Assembly (NCBI GenBank): GCA_037178675.1
Contig: JAYMGJ010000130.1
Coordinates: 1 to 64,000, forward strand
Direction of reading: 5' to 3'
Origin: Scleroderma bovista
Taxonomy: Eukaryota; Basidiomycota; Agaricomycetes; Boletales; Sclerodermataceae
Length of the DNA: 64,000 bases
The first letter of the stretch is position 1. Every line of letters begins with the position of its first letter. The notes beneath the pieces were generated by a model. It was not told the origin of the DNA. It saw nothing but the letters and a program-made list of their open reading frames with translations, and did not search any database. The translations under genes were made by a program, and so were the position numbers. Positions 54,058-64,000 of this stretch are shown piece by piece.

Positions 54058-54345
54058 TGTTGAAGCAATACCTATGTATGTAGAGGAACTGCTACTCCAA
54101 CTCACCTGTTGGGTGGAGTGCACAACCAGAGATGGTAGCGGTAGCTGGTCAAGAGCTGTTATATTATATAAGCGATGAATGCTGTTTATATACAACAAAC
54201 ATTGTGACGTGTGACTGTGACGCATGACGTGTGACATGTAACATCTACTCTAAAGAGGACTATTACTAAGTTCACACTAATATGGGTCGCAGTCTTGTGT
54301 GCACTTCGTCAACAGTTTACGCCGGGTGCACATGCAACTTCAACA
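54058..54345 (-). repeat. 5' LTR of Cop-2 (288 bp)
   Basis: Plus strand TGTTGAAGCAAT to CAACTTCAACA, the same length as the LTRs of Cop-1 and Cop-3. Outer flank CTGCC. Confidence 0.92.
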
Positions 54346-54409
54346 CTGCCTCCTCTTCCTCTGCATCACTTGCACCCCCCCATGCCCAAGATAACTGCTG
54401 CTGTCTTCA

Positions 54410-54616
54410 TCTCAGAAGGTGCGTTTCCCCCACACGCAGACTATACAGAGTCATCACTGACCTGGCCTGCGACACACACTTGCTATTTAATGGCCAATAA
54501 TTTCTATATATACCCACTTTGAAGGAGGCTTGTTTCCCCACCACATGCTATACAGCGCCATCACTGGCCTGTGACATGCGCTCACTATTTAATGGACAAG
54601 AATTTCTGTATATACC
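54410..54616 (+). repeat. Tandem duplicated subterminal repeat, Plavaka element
   Basis: Two copies of about 100 bp share GTTTCCCC, ACTATACAG/GCTATACAG, CATCACTG, CTATTTAATGG and ATTTCT(A/G)TATATACC in order. Confidence 0.7.
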
Positions 54617-54627
54617 AGTACAATGTA

Positions 54628-57600
54628 TTAACTGTCTATTTCAAATGCATGATGGTCTATATATTTGTTGACATAAAATGCTCAAAATGCATCATAGGAA
54701 TGGTAAGGCTTGATATTGCAGGAGATGGGATTGGTACCGTATATAGGGATCAGGTGGGCACTACAATGGATGGTATCAATGTGAATAATCACGAGGTGAG
54801 GTGTGTGGTTGTTACGACCATGCCCAACTCCGGGTCTTATCCGATCACTCCGGTCGCATCGCAGCTCTACAGCTCAACTCCGGTCGCTCAACATTTACTC
54901 CGGTCGCGCTCGCGCAGATATCCTTCCGTTAAGTACGACCCTTGGTCTATGCTCTATTCGTTCGTTACCACACCTCGCCGTTTACCCTGTCTTGACGTGA
55001 GTTCTCCGTGTACTCGATATATCTCCTACCTTGTATCATTTTCACCGGACCTGGTTTATTTTACCCGGACCTGACTTTATTTTCGTCGGACCTGGTCTAT
55101 CCCTTTCTCCGGTTATCCTTTGTCCGCCTTTTAGGCTGTTTACTTGTCACCGTAAATACTCGTCCCTAGTTCTTACTTAGTATAAGTACTCTGTAGATTA
55201 TCCTGTACACCTCAGTCTGAAATCAACCATAGTCTCTACTCCTGATCTTGCCCGTCTCCGTCTCTGTCTCCGTCTCCCCTTCTTGACCGGAACCTACGCA
55301 AGGGATCAACGCTCGTTGTCCTTAGTCGTTGAATCCAAGCGGTCACCAACTCCGGCCGGACTAATCTCTTGTCCAGCCCTCTGCCCTCCCCCTTCGTCCG
55401 CTTCTGTCCGGACTTGACCGGACCCCCTACCGGAGTAGACCCGGACTTGACAGTGGTTGGGTAGGGAACTGGGATGGACCATCCACATGCCAGTGTCCTC
55501 ATCCGGCACATCACCAATCTTGTCAAACCACCAAATGATGGCGCACTCATATAACTTGGACTGATACCTGAATGAAAAGAAAGATAGGATGCGAGCAATA
55601 TCAAGAGCCTGCATCCCAGTGGTGTCTGGGTTCATTGTAACAAACACACAGTCCTTTCAAGGACCTTCCTTTCTCCACAGAGGTGTTGAACGGATGAACT
55701 CCGTTTGCATCCCACCAATCCTGCTGAGGTCACTGGGTGCATAGAATCTTGCACATGCCGAGTTGAATACATATATGCGGCCATCATAGTGAGGGCATGC
55801 AGAGAGCGGAATTTCAGATGCGTTACGGTGGTCATTTGGGTTGAGTTGTTCAAAGAGAAATCGCCGCACCAAGTCGACTAAGTTGGGGATATGGAGCTCT
55901 GCTCCAAGTGTGGACAGGGTGTGTGGGCGCCGTCGCTCTGTACTGCTGTATTAGAACAAACAAAAACATATGTCTGAGCAGCGTACAAGGGGTGCGCGAG
56001 AGCTGCACATGCACAGACAAATCCGTGGGGCTATCATCTGCGACAGGCATGTCGCCACCATCTTGCATGCTGGCACCCTGTTGGGTGTGGTCTGTGCCAT
56101 TGTGAGTAGCCTCTGCATTGTCACTTGTGGCATCGTCGCCATTGCTGTTGTCGCCAAGTAATATTTGTGCTATGTGACAAAGGTCAGCAGCTCTCGAAAG
56201 CTGATCAGACAGTGTGGCTCACAGAATGCCCCAATTGCAGACGAAAGACATGTTTGATTCATCATCCCCCAGCTGCTGAAGTTGACACAGGAAGTGGCAA
56301 GCTTGTCCAGCTGCTGGTTTGTTAGAAGCATTTGTCCGAGCAGTTGATATTTGCTTGATCGCCACCAAGGCTCTTTGATGGCCTTGATATGTTTTGCAGA
56401 ATATTGACAAGGAAGGGAGAAAGTCGTGACCACAGGGTTGTCACCAGCCCTGAAGATTTCATGCCAAGTATGGAACCGCTTGAGTGCATCTTTGATGTCT
56501 GCAAGTGCCTTCTCCGAGATGATGTGCCGGCGGACTAGATAACAAAATTTGAGAAAAGCATGGAATGTACATATGATTGCAGCAGGCACATAGCCTTCAA
56601 TAGCAGCAATGTACACCCTTGAATGATATAATAAGATGTAGTATTGAAATAACATGAGCATGACAACATACCTTCATCAGAGCTTTCAAGTCATCACCGG
56701 TCCATTGCTTGAAACCATGTCCTTGAGGGAAACGGCGCAGTCCAGTAAATGGAGCTACAGCAGCAATTCTAAGGTTACATCAGTATCAGAGCCACACAGT
56801 GATCAAAGATGGAACTTACCTGCAATCAATGTCATCCAATATTTGGTCCGCTCCTCTCTTTGGGTGTTTTTTTTTTGAATATATGCAGTGACCCAATCAA
56901 CTAAGTGGTCCTTGAAACAGCCTTTTATGAGCTGATGTAGAATGCCCGGTGCAATTAAGTGGTAGATGTTGGTGTGAGGGAAATCATTTGTAAATGGCTA
57001 ACAGGCGTTCAAGCAATTTGAGATGGTACGAATAATGCAGACTTACAACAAGGTCACCAACAATGCCATATTTGTCCCACATAAGGTCAAGTGTGCTCTC
57101 TTCAAACAGTGCTTCAGTAAATGCTCGACTGTGGTCAAGAGCATCTTCATTTAAGTTTCCGCATAGTGCCTGACATCTGGCATAAACATTTAGTTGCCAG
57201 TGGAGCGAGCAAAAAAAAAATCAGACATACCTCAGACACCATCCATGTACAATACACATAAGGAGCACCTGCTCCTCATAGTCTGCAATATAGGGAACAA
57301 GACCATATATCACATGGCAAAAGTGGCCATCACTGAACTTGACCACCTCAGGTGTTGTCATAGCAGGCTTGAGGGGGCTCAGAATTGCCACAAGTGAGCT
57401 ATGGAATAGCTGCCAATGAAACTTGTGGAATGCCACATCTGAGGCATGCTCTTTCATAGCTAGTGAATGGATAATAAGAGGTGCATTATCAAACATTGAA
57501 TATGCACGAAGTACTAACTTTGAGGGATGGCAAGGAACCCAATGAGTACAAGTGTGTCTTGGTGAGCTCGCCTTACGTTGTTATGTACGTTTCCAACTGA

Positions 57601-58696
57601 CATGTACAGGGGATAGTATTCATTGTTTCCCGTGGCAACTGATACAGTGGTTTTGTCGCTCCCAAGTATGATAGGTATGAATGTGCTGCCGTGCATGCTC
57701 TCATCTTCAGAAATGATATCCTGAATCTATGAGATCAATGTGAGACACAACAAAAAAATGACATACTGCCTGTTCCCAAGCCCATTTGCCAGACATGAAA
57801 TCTTTGTATTGGCTGGTCTGATCCTCTGTCAAATATTCCTCGAACAGCTGCAGATCGATCTCATTAGAGAAGGATGGATTTCCAAGAATTTGACAAGCAA
57901 CTTGGCAAGGATCCTGGAACCAAACATTGTACTTTTTTAACATCCACAGTGGTGGATTTACAGTTGGAATCTCACCGGTGTAGCCAGCAGAAAAACCCTG
58001 CCACTTCACATCGCCAGCAGTGGTAGCATTGATGGTTTGGTACAGGTGGCAGTGATTAGAAAAGGGTGGTTGTGCTTGGTGGGGATATAAAGAACTGGCC
58101 CAAAGATCCAGAAGAGCATCTATCTTCAGCGCAGACATCTGACACCGAGAAAACAAAAATTCAGCCGTCTCAAACTGCAGCTGACTTTCATATGGATGCC
58201 AATCATGGGGATTGTTGGCATCAACCGGTGGGGGAGTTCCTGGGGCCAGAAACGCCCCATTTGCATCACATGGTTGACCTGTAGAGTTCAGAGGTCAAAT
58301 ATACAACTGAGAGAGAGGAAGCTTCTGACCTGTTAGTTTAGGGTGATAGCACTGGTAGTACTTGTCACCAGGGCCAAAGAATAAAGTGTTTTCATCAGGG
58401 GGGACAGGCTCTTGAGGGTCATGATGATCTGGCAGCAGAGAATATGGTGGTGGGCCGAAATCTTCACCATCCCAGCCATCCTGGTCAGGTTGCTGTTCTG
58501 CATGGACCTGGGTTGGCAGAAGGCTAGGCGAATGTGAAGAATGTGAAGATATTCGTGGTGAGGCTGGAGGGCTGGGCACACGCAGTGGTGAGAGGATAGG
58601 GTGTGCTGAACGAATATGTTTTTTGTGACCACCAAGTGTCTTGAAAAAGCACCTGCATCCAGGGTAGCTGCATGGGTATTGGAGGACAGTGTTCAT
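54628..58696 (-). pseudogene. Plavaka-like transposase, multi-exon, split by a solo LTR
   Basis: ATG at 58696 starts MNTVLQYPCSYPGCRCFF with a C2H2 finger (CSYPGC, HKKHIRSAH). Family landmarks follow: WQGFSAGYTGEIPTVNPPLW, LFEEYLTEDQTSQYKDFMSG with KWAWEQA, FIPIILGSDKTTVSVATGN, YYPLYMSVGNVHNNVRRAH and [71 protein letters not shown], then beyond the LTR HIDTIHCSAHLIPIYG and YVNKYIDHHAFEID. Introns of about 50-70 nt separate exons. GSDKTTVSVATGN in particular marks this basidiomycete-rich family. Exon limits are uncertain and a TGA stands near the C-terminus. Confidence 0.8.
54810..55452 (+). repeat. Solo LTR of the Gyp-1 family in the Plavaka gene
   Basis: TGTTACGACC to GACTTGACA, 643 bp, flanked by GTGGT at 54805-54809 and 55453-55457. 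Confidence 0.95.
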
Positions 58697-58733
58697 GGTC
58701 CTTCAGGATCTGCAAAGCGGGAGCGCGGAGAAG

Positions 58734-58900
58734 TGTAAATGTTTGGTTAGCATGTCTGATGGTCCCAGGGTAAGGGCCTACACTTACAAATTCAACACTA
58801 ACATGACAGGAGAGTAGGAGCACAGAATGTAAGTGTTCGGTTAGTATGTTTGTCATCCCAGGGTAAGGGCCCACACTTACAAATTCGACAGTGCTATCTC
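58734..58900 (+). repeat. Duplicated hairpin-like repeat between the divergent genes
   Basis: Two tandem copies share GTAA(A/G)TGTT(T/C)GGTTAG, CCCAGGGTAAGGGCC and ACACTTACAAATTC. Each can pair GTAAGTGT with ACACTTAC. They lie in the intergenic stretch between the Plavaka gene and its companion, so they may be promoter elements or transposase sites. Confidence 0.55.
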
Positions 58901-59066
58901 GCACCATTTTTTTCAGCCCTTTTTAACCTACTTCTTCGACCTTCAACCAGTTGTCCATCATTTCTCTCCCATGGAACCTTCCACAGATACTCCCACTTCC
59001 CCTCAATGAACCCGTGCCAGGAATTCAGAGAAGCATCCAGCTGAAATTCTTTTCACCACAGGAATA

Positions 59067-59918
59067 ATGCAGAAACAACGTACCAAAGCTGAGAAGGCTG
59101 CAGATGACAAGCGTCTGAAGGACGCTAAAGCCGCTAAGGAGGAAGCCACTAAGCAAGGAATTGAGCGCCTTGCTTTGATGGAAATGGAGGCAGAGGCAAA
59201 GGTGAGTGATGCAAAAGCAAGCAAACCAAAGCCTCGCCCTCACCCTCAGAAGTGGTTGAAAAAGGTGGTCGATGGGATCAATAAAGAGCAAATGGTGAGC
59301 CTATCTATCAGTGCTGAATTGATGAGGTAAAACTTACCATCTCTTGGATAGAACAGCAGAGGTCCATCTGAACGTGAACACAGCCAGCCACAGATGTCCA
59401 TGAAGGAGGCAATAAAGGAGTGTAAGACTCAGAAAAACATGCTGAAGAGGGAATACAGTGAGACTCTGAACACGCATTATAAATGTGTACTTACAAATAT
59501 TTGATGTGAATGTTAGCGCTGGTTATACCAAAGGGGTAAGTTTGATCTTTTATCAGCATAATGTTTTCCCTCACTGAGTCTACATTGTTTTTTCTTGACC
59601 TTGCTCTGAATGGAAGGATGGTGAAGAAGTTTGTGCAAGGAGGTCAAGTCAAGACTTGGGTAGCCGATGTGGCTGCCGCTGACACAAACGACCCCACATT
59701 CTCAGCTCCCTCTGCAAAAACTTCACTGACAGTGCTCGCCAGTAGCTACAAGAATCGTTCCCATTCCACAACTCCCAACACTCCAGTGTCTTTAAGCAAC
59801 CTACCTGTGGACAAATTGAACAAAATTTTCACTGATATGGTGGATGATAGGGCTGAGAAATCGGCGACAATGAAACGTGCCATGGCTTTAGGCACACAGA
59901 CTGTCATGGTGAGTGCAT
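59067..59918 (+). pseudogene. Companion gene of the Plavaka element, 3' truncated
   Basis: Unrecognised protein in several exons. Exon starting at 59067: MQKQRTKAEKAADDKRLKDA, a charged coiled-coil-like segment ending KKVVDGINKEQM at a GTGAGC donor (59295). Next exon from about 59351: NSRGPSEREHSQPQMSMKEA, ECKTQKNMLKREY. A later exon from about 59619: MVKKFVQGGQVKTWVADVAA, ADTNDPTFSAP, LPVDKLNKIFTDMVDDRAEK, ending at GTGAGT (59908). Cop-3 then interrupts the following intron; TGCAT (59914-59918) is the expected target duplication. Charged helical N-terminus and divergent position suggest an element-encoded partner, but no function can be named. Confidence 0.5.
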
Positions 59919-60206
59919 TGTTGAAGCAATACCTATATACGTAGAGGAACTGCTACTCCAACTCACCTGTTGGGTGGAGTGCACAACCAGAGATGGTAGT
60001 GGTAGCTGGTTAAGAGCTGTTATATTATATAAGCGGTTGACGCTGTTTATATACAACAAATAGTGTGATGCGTGACTGTGACGCGTGACGTGTGACATGT
60101 AACATCTACTCTAAAGAGGACTATTACTAAGTCTACACTAATATGGGTTGCAGTCTTGCGCGCACTTCGTCGACGGTTTACGCCGGGTGCACGTGCGACT
60201 TCAACA
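59919..60206 (-). repeat. 3' LTR of Cop-3 (288 bp)
   Basis: Plus strand TGTTGAAGCAAT to GCGACTTCAACA. Confidence 0.93.
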
Positions 60207-60252
60207 CTCCCCCTCGCTGTGCTGCACGTAGAGCACTTCAGCGAATAAGGCG

Positions 60253-62586
60253 CTAGATGCTGCCAGAGGGAAACTGTAAGCCTAGTTGAGCTCTGAACTT
60301 CACAAATTTCTCGCGGGGCAAGTTCTTGGTGAGCAGATCGGCGGGATTCTCAGCACCATCAATGAAGGATAGTTCCACATTACCTTTCGCGACTGACTCG
60401 TGGATTCCGTGGTAGCGGATGTCGATGTGCTTGGAGCGAGGCTCCGTTACGGGGTTGGATGCCATAAATATGGACCCCTGATTATCACCACAAATCGGGA
60501 TAGCTTTCAGCTTATAGCCGAGCTCACCGAGTAAACTCCGAATCCAGGTGACTTGGCGAGCACAATTGCTCAAAGCCATGTATTCAGCCTCAGTGGACGA
60601 GTATGCAATAGTCTTCTGCACACGAGAAGTCCAACTGATCAAGCCATCTGCAAGTTTCAGGTAGAAACCTGTCTGCGAGAGGCGAGAGATAGGGTCTGAT
60701 CCCCAATCTGAGTCCGTGCATGCAATCAGGCCAGCACCGGATCCACCATTGTACACTAGGGAATAATTAGGTGTACCAATCAAGTAGCGACAGATATAGA
60801 GTGCTTTGGACAGGTGGTCCTGGGATGGGTTCGCGGCATGGCGCGAGAGGTGCGTGACTGCAAAGGCAATGTCGGGCCTAGTGCCTAACATAAGGTACAG
60901 GAGGGATCCAATAAACGTCAAACAGGAGCGGAGTTCTGCATCAACAGGCTCTGTATTTTTGGCGGCATAGTAGCCAGCTGGCAGTGGGGTGCTTGCGGAC
61001 TTTGCATTAAGCATGCCGCAGTGTTCAATGACCTTTTGGAGGTACACGCATTGATCCAGATGGATAGCGTGACCTTTGCGAGTGATTCGCATTCGGAGGA
61101 ACTCCTTAGGTTCTCCAAGGTCTCTGCACTCCCATTTGCGCATGAACTGCGCTTTGATGGCATCAACAACAGCCTTGTTAGGGCCACAGAATAATGTGTT
61201 GTCAACGTAGATAATACCAATGACGATGTTGGTGCCTTTCTTCTTGTAGAAGAAGATGCCTGCTTCAGACTTAAGGCGCTCAAACCTGAGCTCTTTGAGA
61301 GACTCATCGAGTGTGCGCCACCAAGCTAGGCCGGCCTGTTTGAGGCCATAGAGGGCACGCCAGAGGCGGAGCACTTTGCACTCTTGCCCAGGAACTGCAA
61401 ACCCTTCGGGTTGTTCCATGTAGATCTCTTCGTCGAGCTTGCCATACAAGTAGGCGCTCCGAACGTCGAGTCCAGTGATATACCAGTTTTCAAGCGTGGC
61501 AAGCGCAAGCATGAGGCGCACTGTTTCAAAGTGCACGACTGGTGAGAAGACCTGGTCGAAATCTAATCCCTCGACCTGGGAGAAGCCTTTCGCTACTAAG
61601 CGGGCTTTCTTGCGGCCATCCGACTTTACATCAAAGACCCATCGGTTCTTAATGACCTTCCGGTCTCGGGGACGGTCAACTAGCTCAAAGACTTTGCGCT
61701 TTCGCAGCACGTCGAGCTCTTCTTGGCAAGCAAGTCGCCAGAGTTTCTGCTCAGCTTGGGGTAAGCGAGCAATGTCCTTATAGGACCAGTTGCGGACACT
61801 CTCGTACTGAGGGTCGCGGGTTTCGAGGGCTTTGCCCATCAGATAACGGACTAGGTTTGCTCCCCCTTCCTCGCACATCTTTTGCACATCTTCCTCACTG
61901 GGCGTTGCAGAGGTGTCGGGGAAACCACCAGGAACATGGTCTGGTGTGTCCGGTTGTGGGGGTCTAGGGACCTCACCCACTGTTTCTCGCCATTGAGAGG
62001 CACTTTCGATATCCCGGAGTTGCTCGACGGGATGTCGCCGCTCACCATACACGTTACCGGGGCACAATGGCGCTCTACGTTCACGTTGGGGGCGGGCAGG
62101 GATATTCACTGCAGGGGGTCGCGGCGCATTCTGGCGGTGTTCAGCTCGGCCAGGGCGCTGCAGTGCCGGGGGTGGCGGATTTCTCGCCGGTGAAGGCGTT
62201 CTCAGTGCCGGTGGAGGCACTGGAGATGGCGTACGGGGAGGATTTATTTGGTTAGGCTCTTCCTCAGGAGCCTCAGGGTCCTCGCGCTTTGGATCGTCAT
62301 CCTGCGCTTGGGGATGTGGGTAGCCATGGTCATGTTCCACATTGTCATCACTGTCGGTATCATCAGGGGGATTCCCTGGTCGATCAGTGGCTGGTTTCGG
62401 ATTTGCCCTTCCGAAAGGGTTCTCGAGAGGTTCGCGCCTGTTTTTGGGGCAGCGAGGGAAATGACGCTCGTCAAAGACGGCGTGAGCAGCGGTAAACACT
62501 GCATTGGTGGAGCGCATGAACAAAAAATTGTGCTCATTGCCAGGGGCAACACCGACATAGGTCATAAGCTCCGACTTGGGAGCCAT
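60253..62586 (-). pseudogene. Cop-3 linker, reverse transcriptase and RNase H
   Basis: 777 codons without a stop. A Pro/Arg-rich linker (PRTPSPVPPPALRTPSPARN) precedes RT: WRLACQEELDVLRKRKVFEL, NRWVFDVKSDGRKKARLVAK, FSQVEGLDFDQVFSPVVHFE, LDVRSAYLYGKLDEEIYMEQ, ALYGLKQAGLAWW. The polymerase box reads YVDN, not YVDD (Asp 61201-61203, Asn 61198-61200). RNase H: CTDSDWGSDPISRLSQTGFY, STEAEYMAL, GDNQGSIFMASNPVTE, KHIDIRYHGIHES. The first Met shown is internal to a larger frame joined across TGA at 62596-62598. Confidence 0.95.
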
Positions 62587-62595
62587 CTTATTTGC

Positions 62596-63984
62596 TCAAG
62601 CCGAGGCTGGGAGGTAGACAAAGGCTCCACAGCCAAATACATGTAGGTGGTCGATGTTAGGCATCTCCCCCTTAAGCATTTCGTGGGGGGTGCGCCATCG
62701 CAGGCGAGCTACCGGAGTACGGTTGTAAAGGTGAGTTGCGTGAGCGAACGCAAATTCCCACCAGGAGTCAGGAATGCAGGCTTGATGCCGCATAGACTCA
62801 GCTTTATCCATGAGAGTGCGCCCTAGACGCTCGGTGCGGCCATTCTGCATGGGGGTTCTTGGAGCACTTTGGTATATTTTAATTCCTTTCTCAAGGAGTG
62901 CTCAATCAAACAGATCAGATTTATACTCTCCACCGGCATCGGACATCCATCCAACGACATGCGTATCATGTTGGACGCGCACCATTTCGAGGAAATCTTT
63001 GGCAGCCGTAATCGCTGCAGCTTTGGAGCGAAGAGGCATAGTCCAGGCGTGAGAGGTATAATCGTCGTAGAAGGTAATAACATATTTAAACTTCCGGTAC
63101 GACGTAACTGGGAAGGATTTGAGGTCAGAGTGCACCAGCTCAAAGGGCTTGGAAGCACGTCTTTCATTCTCTGGGAAAGCTCGATTGGGCATCTTGCCAA
63201 GAGCACATCCAGGGCAAACACAGTCCTCAGTAGGAAAGTGAATCTCCGGGAAGCGCTGCGTATGTTTTTGCGCACGTCGGAGTACTTCCTTCGAGGGGTG
63301 CCCGAATCTCCGGTGCATAATGTCATAATCGACTTTGCTCACGGAGGCGATGTAATTAGATCTAATTATCGGGATAGATCTAATCCCAAAAATGATGTTG
63401 CAATCGTCTTCTGGGTCTGGCCCAAACCATAGGCGTTCAGCTTTATGAATGAGGCTAATGCCTCGCTTATCGCCAGTGACCTTGTAGTTACGCTGGAGCA
63501 TTTCGCCCATAGAAATAAGGCGTGCAGTAGCGCCTGGCATATGGAGCACTTGGGTGAGTGTAATGACTTTCTCATCCCCTGAGTTGTGGTCTAGGCACCG
63601 GAGTAATACCGTGCCAATGCCAGCAATCAGTGCTACACCATTTGCAGTTTTGGCGTAGTGCGCTCGCTTTAGTGCGTTGTAGGAGGCGAAATCACTTATG
63701 TCACCAGTAAAGTGGTGTGATGCGCCAGAGTCTAGTAGCCAGAAGGCACCAGAGAGTTCACTATCGTCAACCATTTTTCCCTTACAGCCAGCACAGCGTG
63801 CATCATTCAGACACGAACAGATATATGCATTGCTCGAGGGGACATGACACGACATATTGTAGTTACTACTCGCTATATACAGTGATGGCGTAAAGCGCAC
63901 ATGTAAAGGGAGCGTGTCAGTGTCGGTCAGCACACGTGCAGAAGGTACTTGCCTGAAAAGGCTGGCTTCCGTGCCCATCGCCAT
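62596..63984 (-). pseudogene. Cop-3 protease and integrase
   Basis: Frame continues from the window edge to TGA at 62902-62904, then to TGA at 62596-62598. Protease: AFWLLDSGASHHFTGD. Integrase zinc site: MHRRFGHPSKEVL and CVCPGCALGKM (H, H, C-X2-C). Core: LVHSDLKSFPVTSYR, FYDDYTSHAWTMPL, WMSDAGGEYKSD, PCRMQNGRTERLG-type segment with the catalytic Glu, FAFAHATHLYNRTPV. TGA at 62902 stands where Cop-2 has a Gln codon; TGA at 62596 where Cop-2 has AGA (Arg). The catalytic residues seen are kept. Confidence 0.92.
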
Positions 63985-64000
63985 TGACGTCGCGTTGTAG

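Larger units (their letters stand above)
48265..54345 (-). mobile_element. Cop-2: copia element, 5' portion
   Basis: Minus strand: 5' LTR (54345-54058), primer-binding site, gag (split by solo LTR A4), protease, integrase and the start of the linker before RT. It stops at the right end of Gyp-3. The following part of the protein is found at 30403-30765 in opposite orientation, next to LTR B1. The left part of RT, RNase H and the 3' LTR are missing from the window. Confidence 0.9.
54346..59918 (-). mobile_element. Plavaka-type DNA transposon with companion gene
   Basis: Contains a multi-exon Plavaka-like transposase (minus, 58696-54628) and a divergent companion gene (plus, from 59067). The region between them and the left subterminal region carry short tandem duplications. 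Cop-2 bounds it on the left and Cop-3 cuts it on the right, so both termini are lost or unrecognised. A Gyp-1-family solo LTR splits the transposase C-terminus. Confidence 0.75.
59919..64000 (-). mobile_element. Cop-3: copia element, 3' portion
   Basis: Minus strand; runs off the right edge. Carries part of gag linker, protease, integrase, RT, RNase H, a purine tract (plus strand CTCCCCCT, 60207-60214) and a 288-bp 3' LTR. It is the best-preserved copia copy here and serves as reference for Cop-1 and Cop-2. Confidence 0.95.

Noticed and set aside
1..64000. CRISPR arrays, rRNA genes, bacterial operons
   Set aside because: No regularly spaced identical repeats, no rRNA-like sequence, and introns throughout point to a fungal genome.

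Overview
The window is a fungal, most probably basidiomycete (Agaricomycete-type), transposon nest. The evidence is short GT-AG introns of about 47-62 nt, Ty3 chromoviruses, Ty1/copia elements primed by the initiator-tRNA anticodon arm, and PIF/Harbinger, hAT and Plavaka DNA transposons. I see no ordinary host housekeeping gene, no rRNA or tRNA gene, and no CRISPR array. Species cannot be fixed from the sequence. Almost every element is old: reading frames are cut mainly by TGA in place of arginine CGA, and copies differ mostly by CG to TG/CA changes.

Layout, with working names used throughout. 1-2666: 3' end of Ty3 element Gyp-1, nested in copia Cop-1 (2667-4085). 4168-4413: a 35-bp minisatellite. 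4414-10428: pol-less copia-type element Cop-4 (minus strand), with a 2.1-kb solo LTR (A1) in its gag. 10429-14193: PIF/Harbinger element with transposase and Myb/SANT-like genes and a nested solo LTR. 14194-16826: a second cargo-bearing copia-type LTR element (E), with a solo LTR in it. 16864-28129 plus 35822-38058: Gyp-2, split, with solo LTR A2 in its 3' LTR and a 3.5-kb hAT element in its antisense accessory gene. 28130-30402 and 38059-40136: two near-identical inverted long LTRs, B1 and B2. 30403-30765: fragment of copia Cop-2. 30766-35821: Ty3 element Gyp-4. 40137-48259: complete Gyp-3 with 5-bp target duplication. 48265-54345: 5' half of Cop-2, holding solo LTR A4, which holds another solo LTR. 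54346-59918: Plavaka-type transposon with a divergent companion gene. 59919-64000: copia Cop-3, running off the right edge.

The main structural result is an inversion. Segment 30403-38058 is flipped relative to its flanks. If it is flipped back, the halves of Gyp-2 (gag ending at 38058, protease resuming at 28129) and the halves of Cop-2 (ending at 48265, resuming at 30403) return to order, each separated by one B LTR. Recombination between B1 and B2 explains this and also explains B1's mismatched flanks.

The most novel gene-level signals are three. First, an antisense, intron-containing accessory gene at the 3' end of all three related Ty3 copies; in Gyp-1, splicing assembles a Cys pattern matching the fungal Zn(II)2Cys6 cluster. 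Second, an approximately 115-155-residue reading frame conserved inside the U3 of the A/B long LTRs. Third, 4-bp target duplications centred on CG for the A/B LTRs and for a small 179/283-bp insertion.
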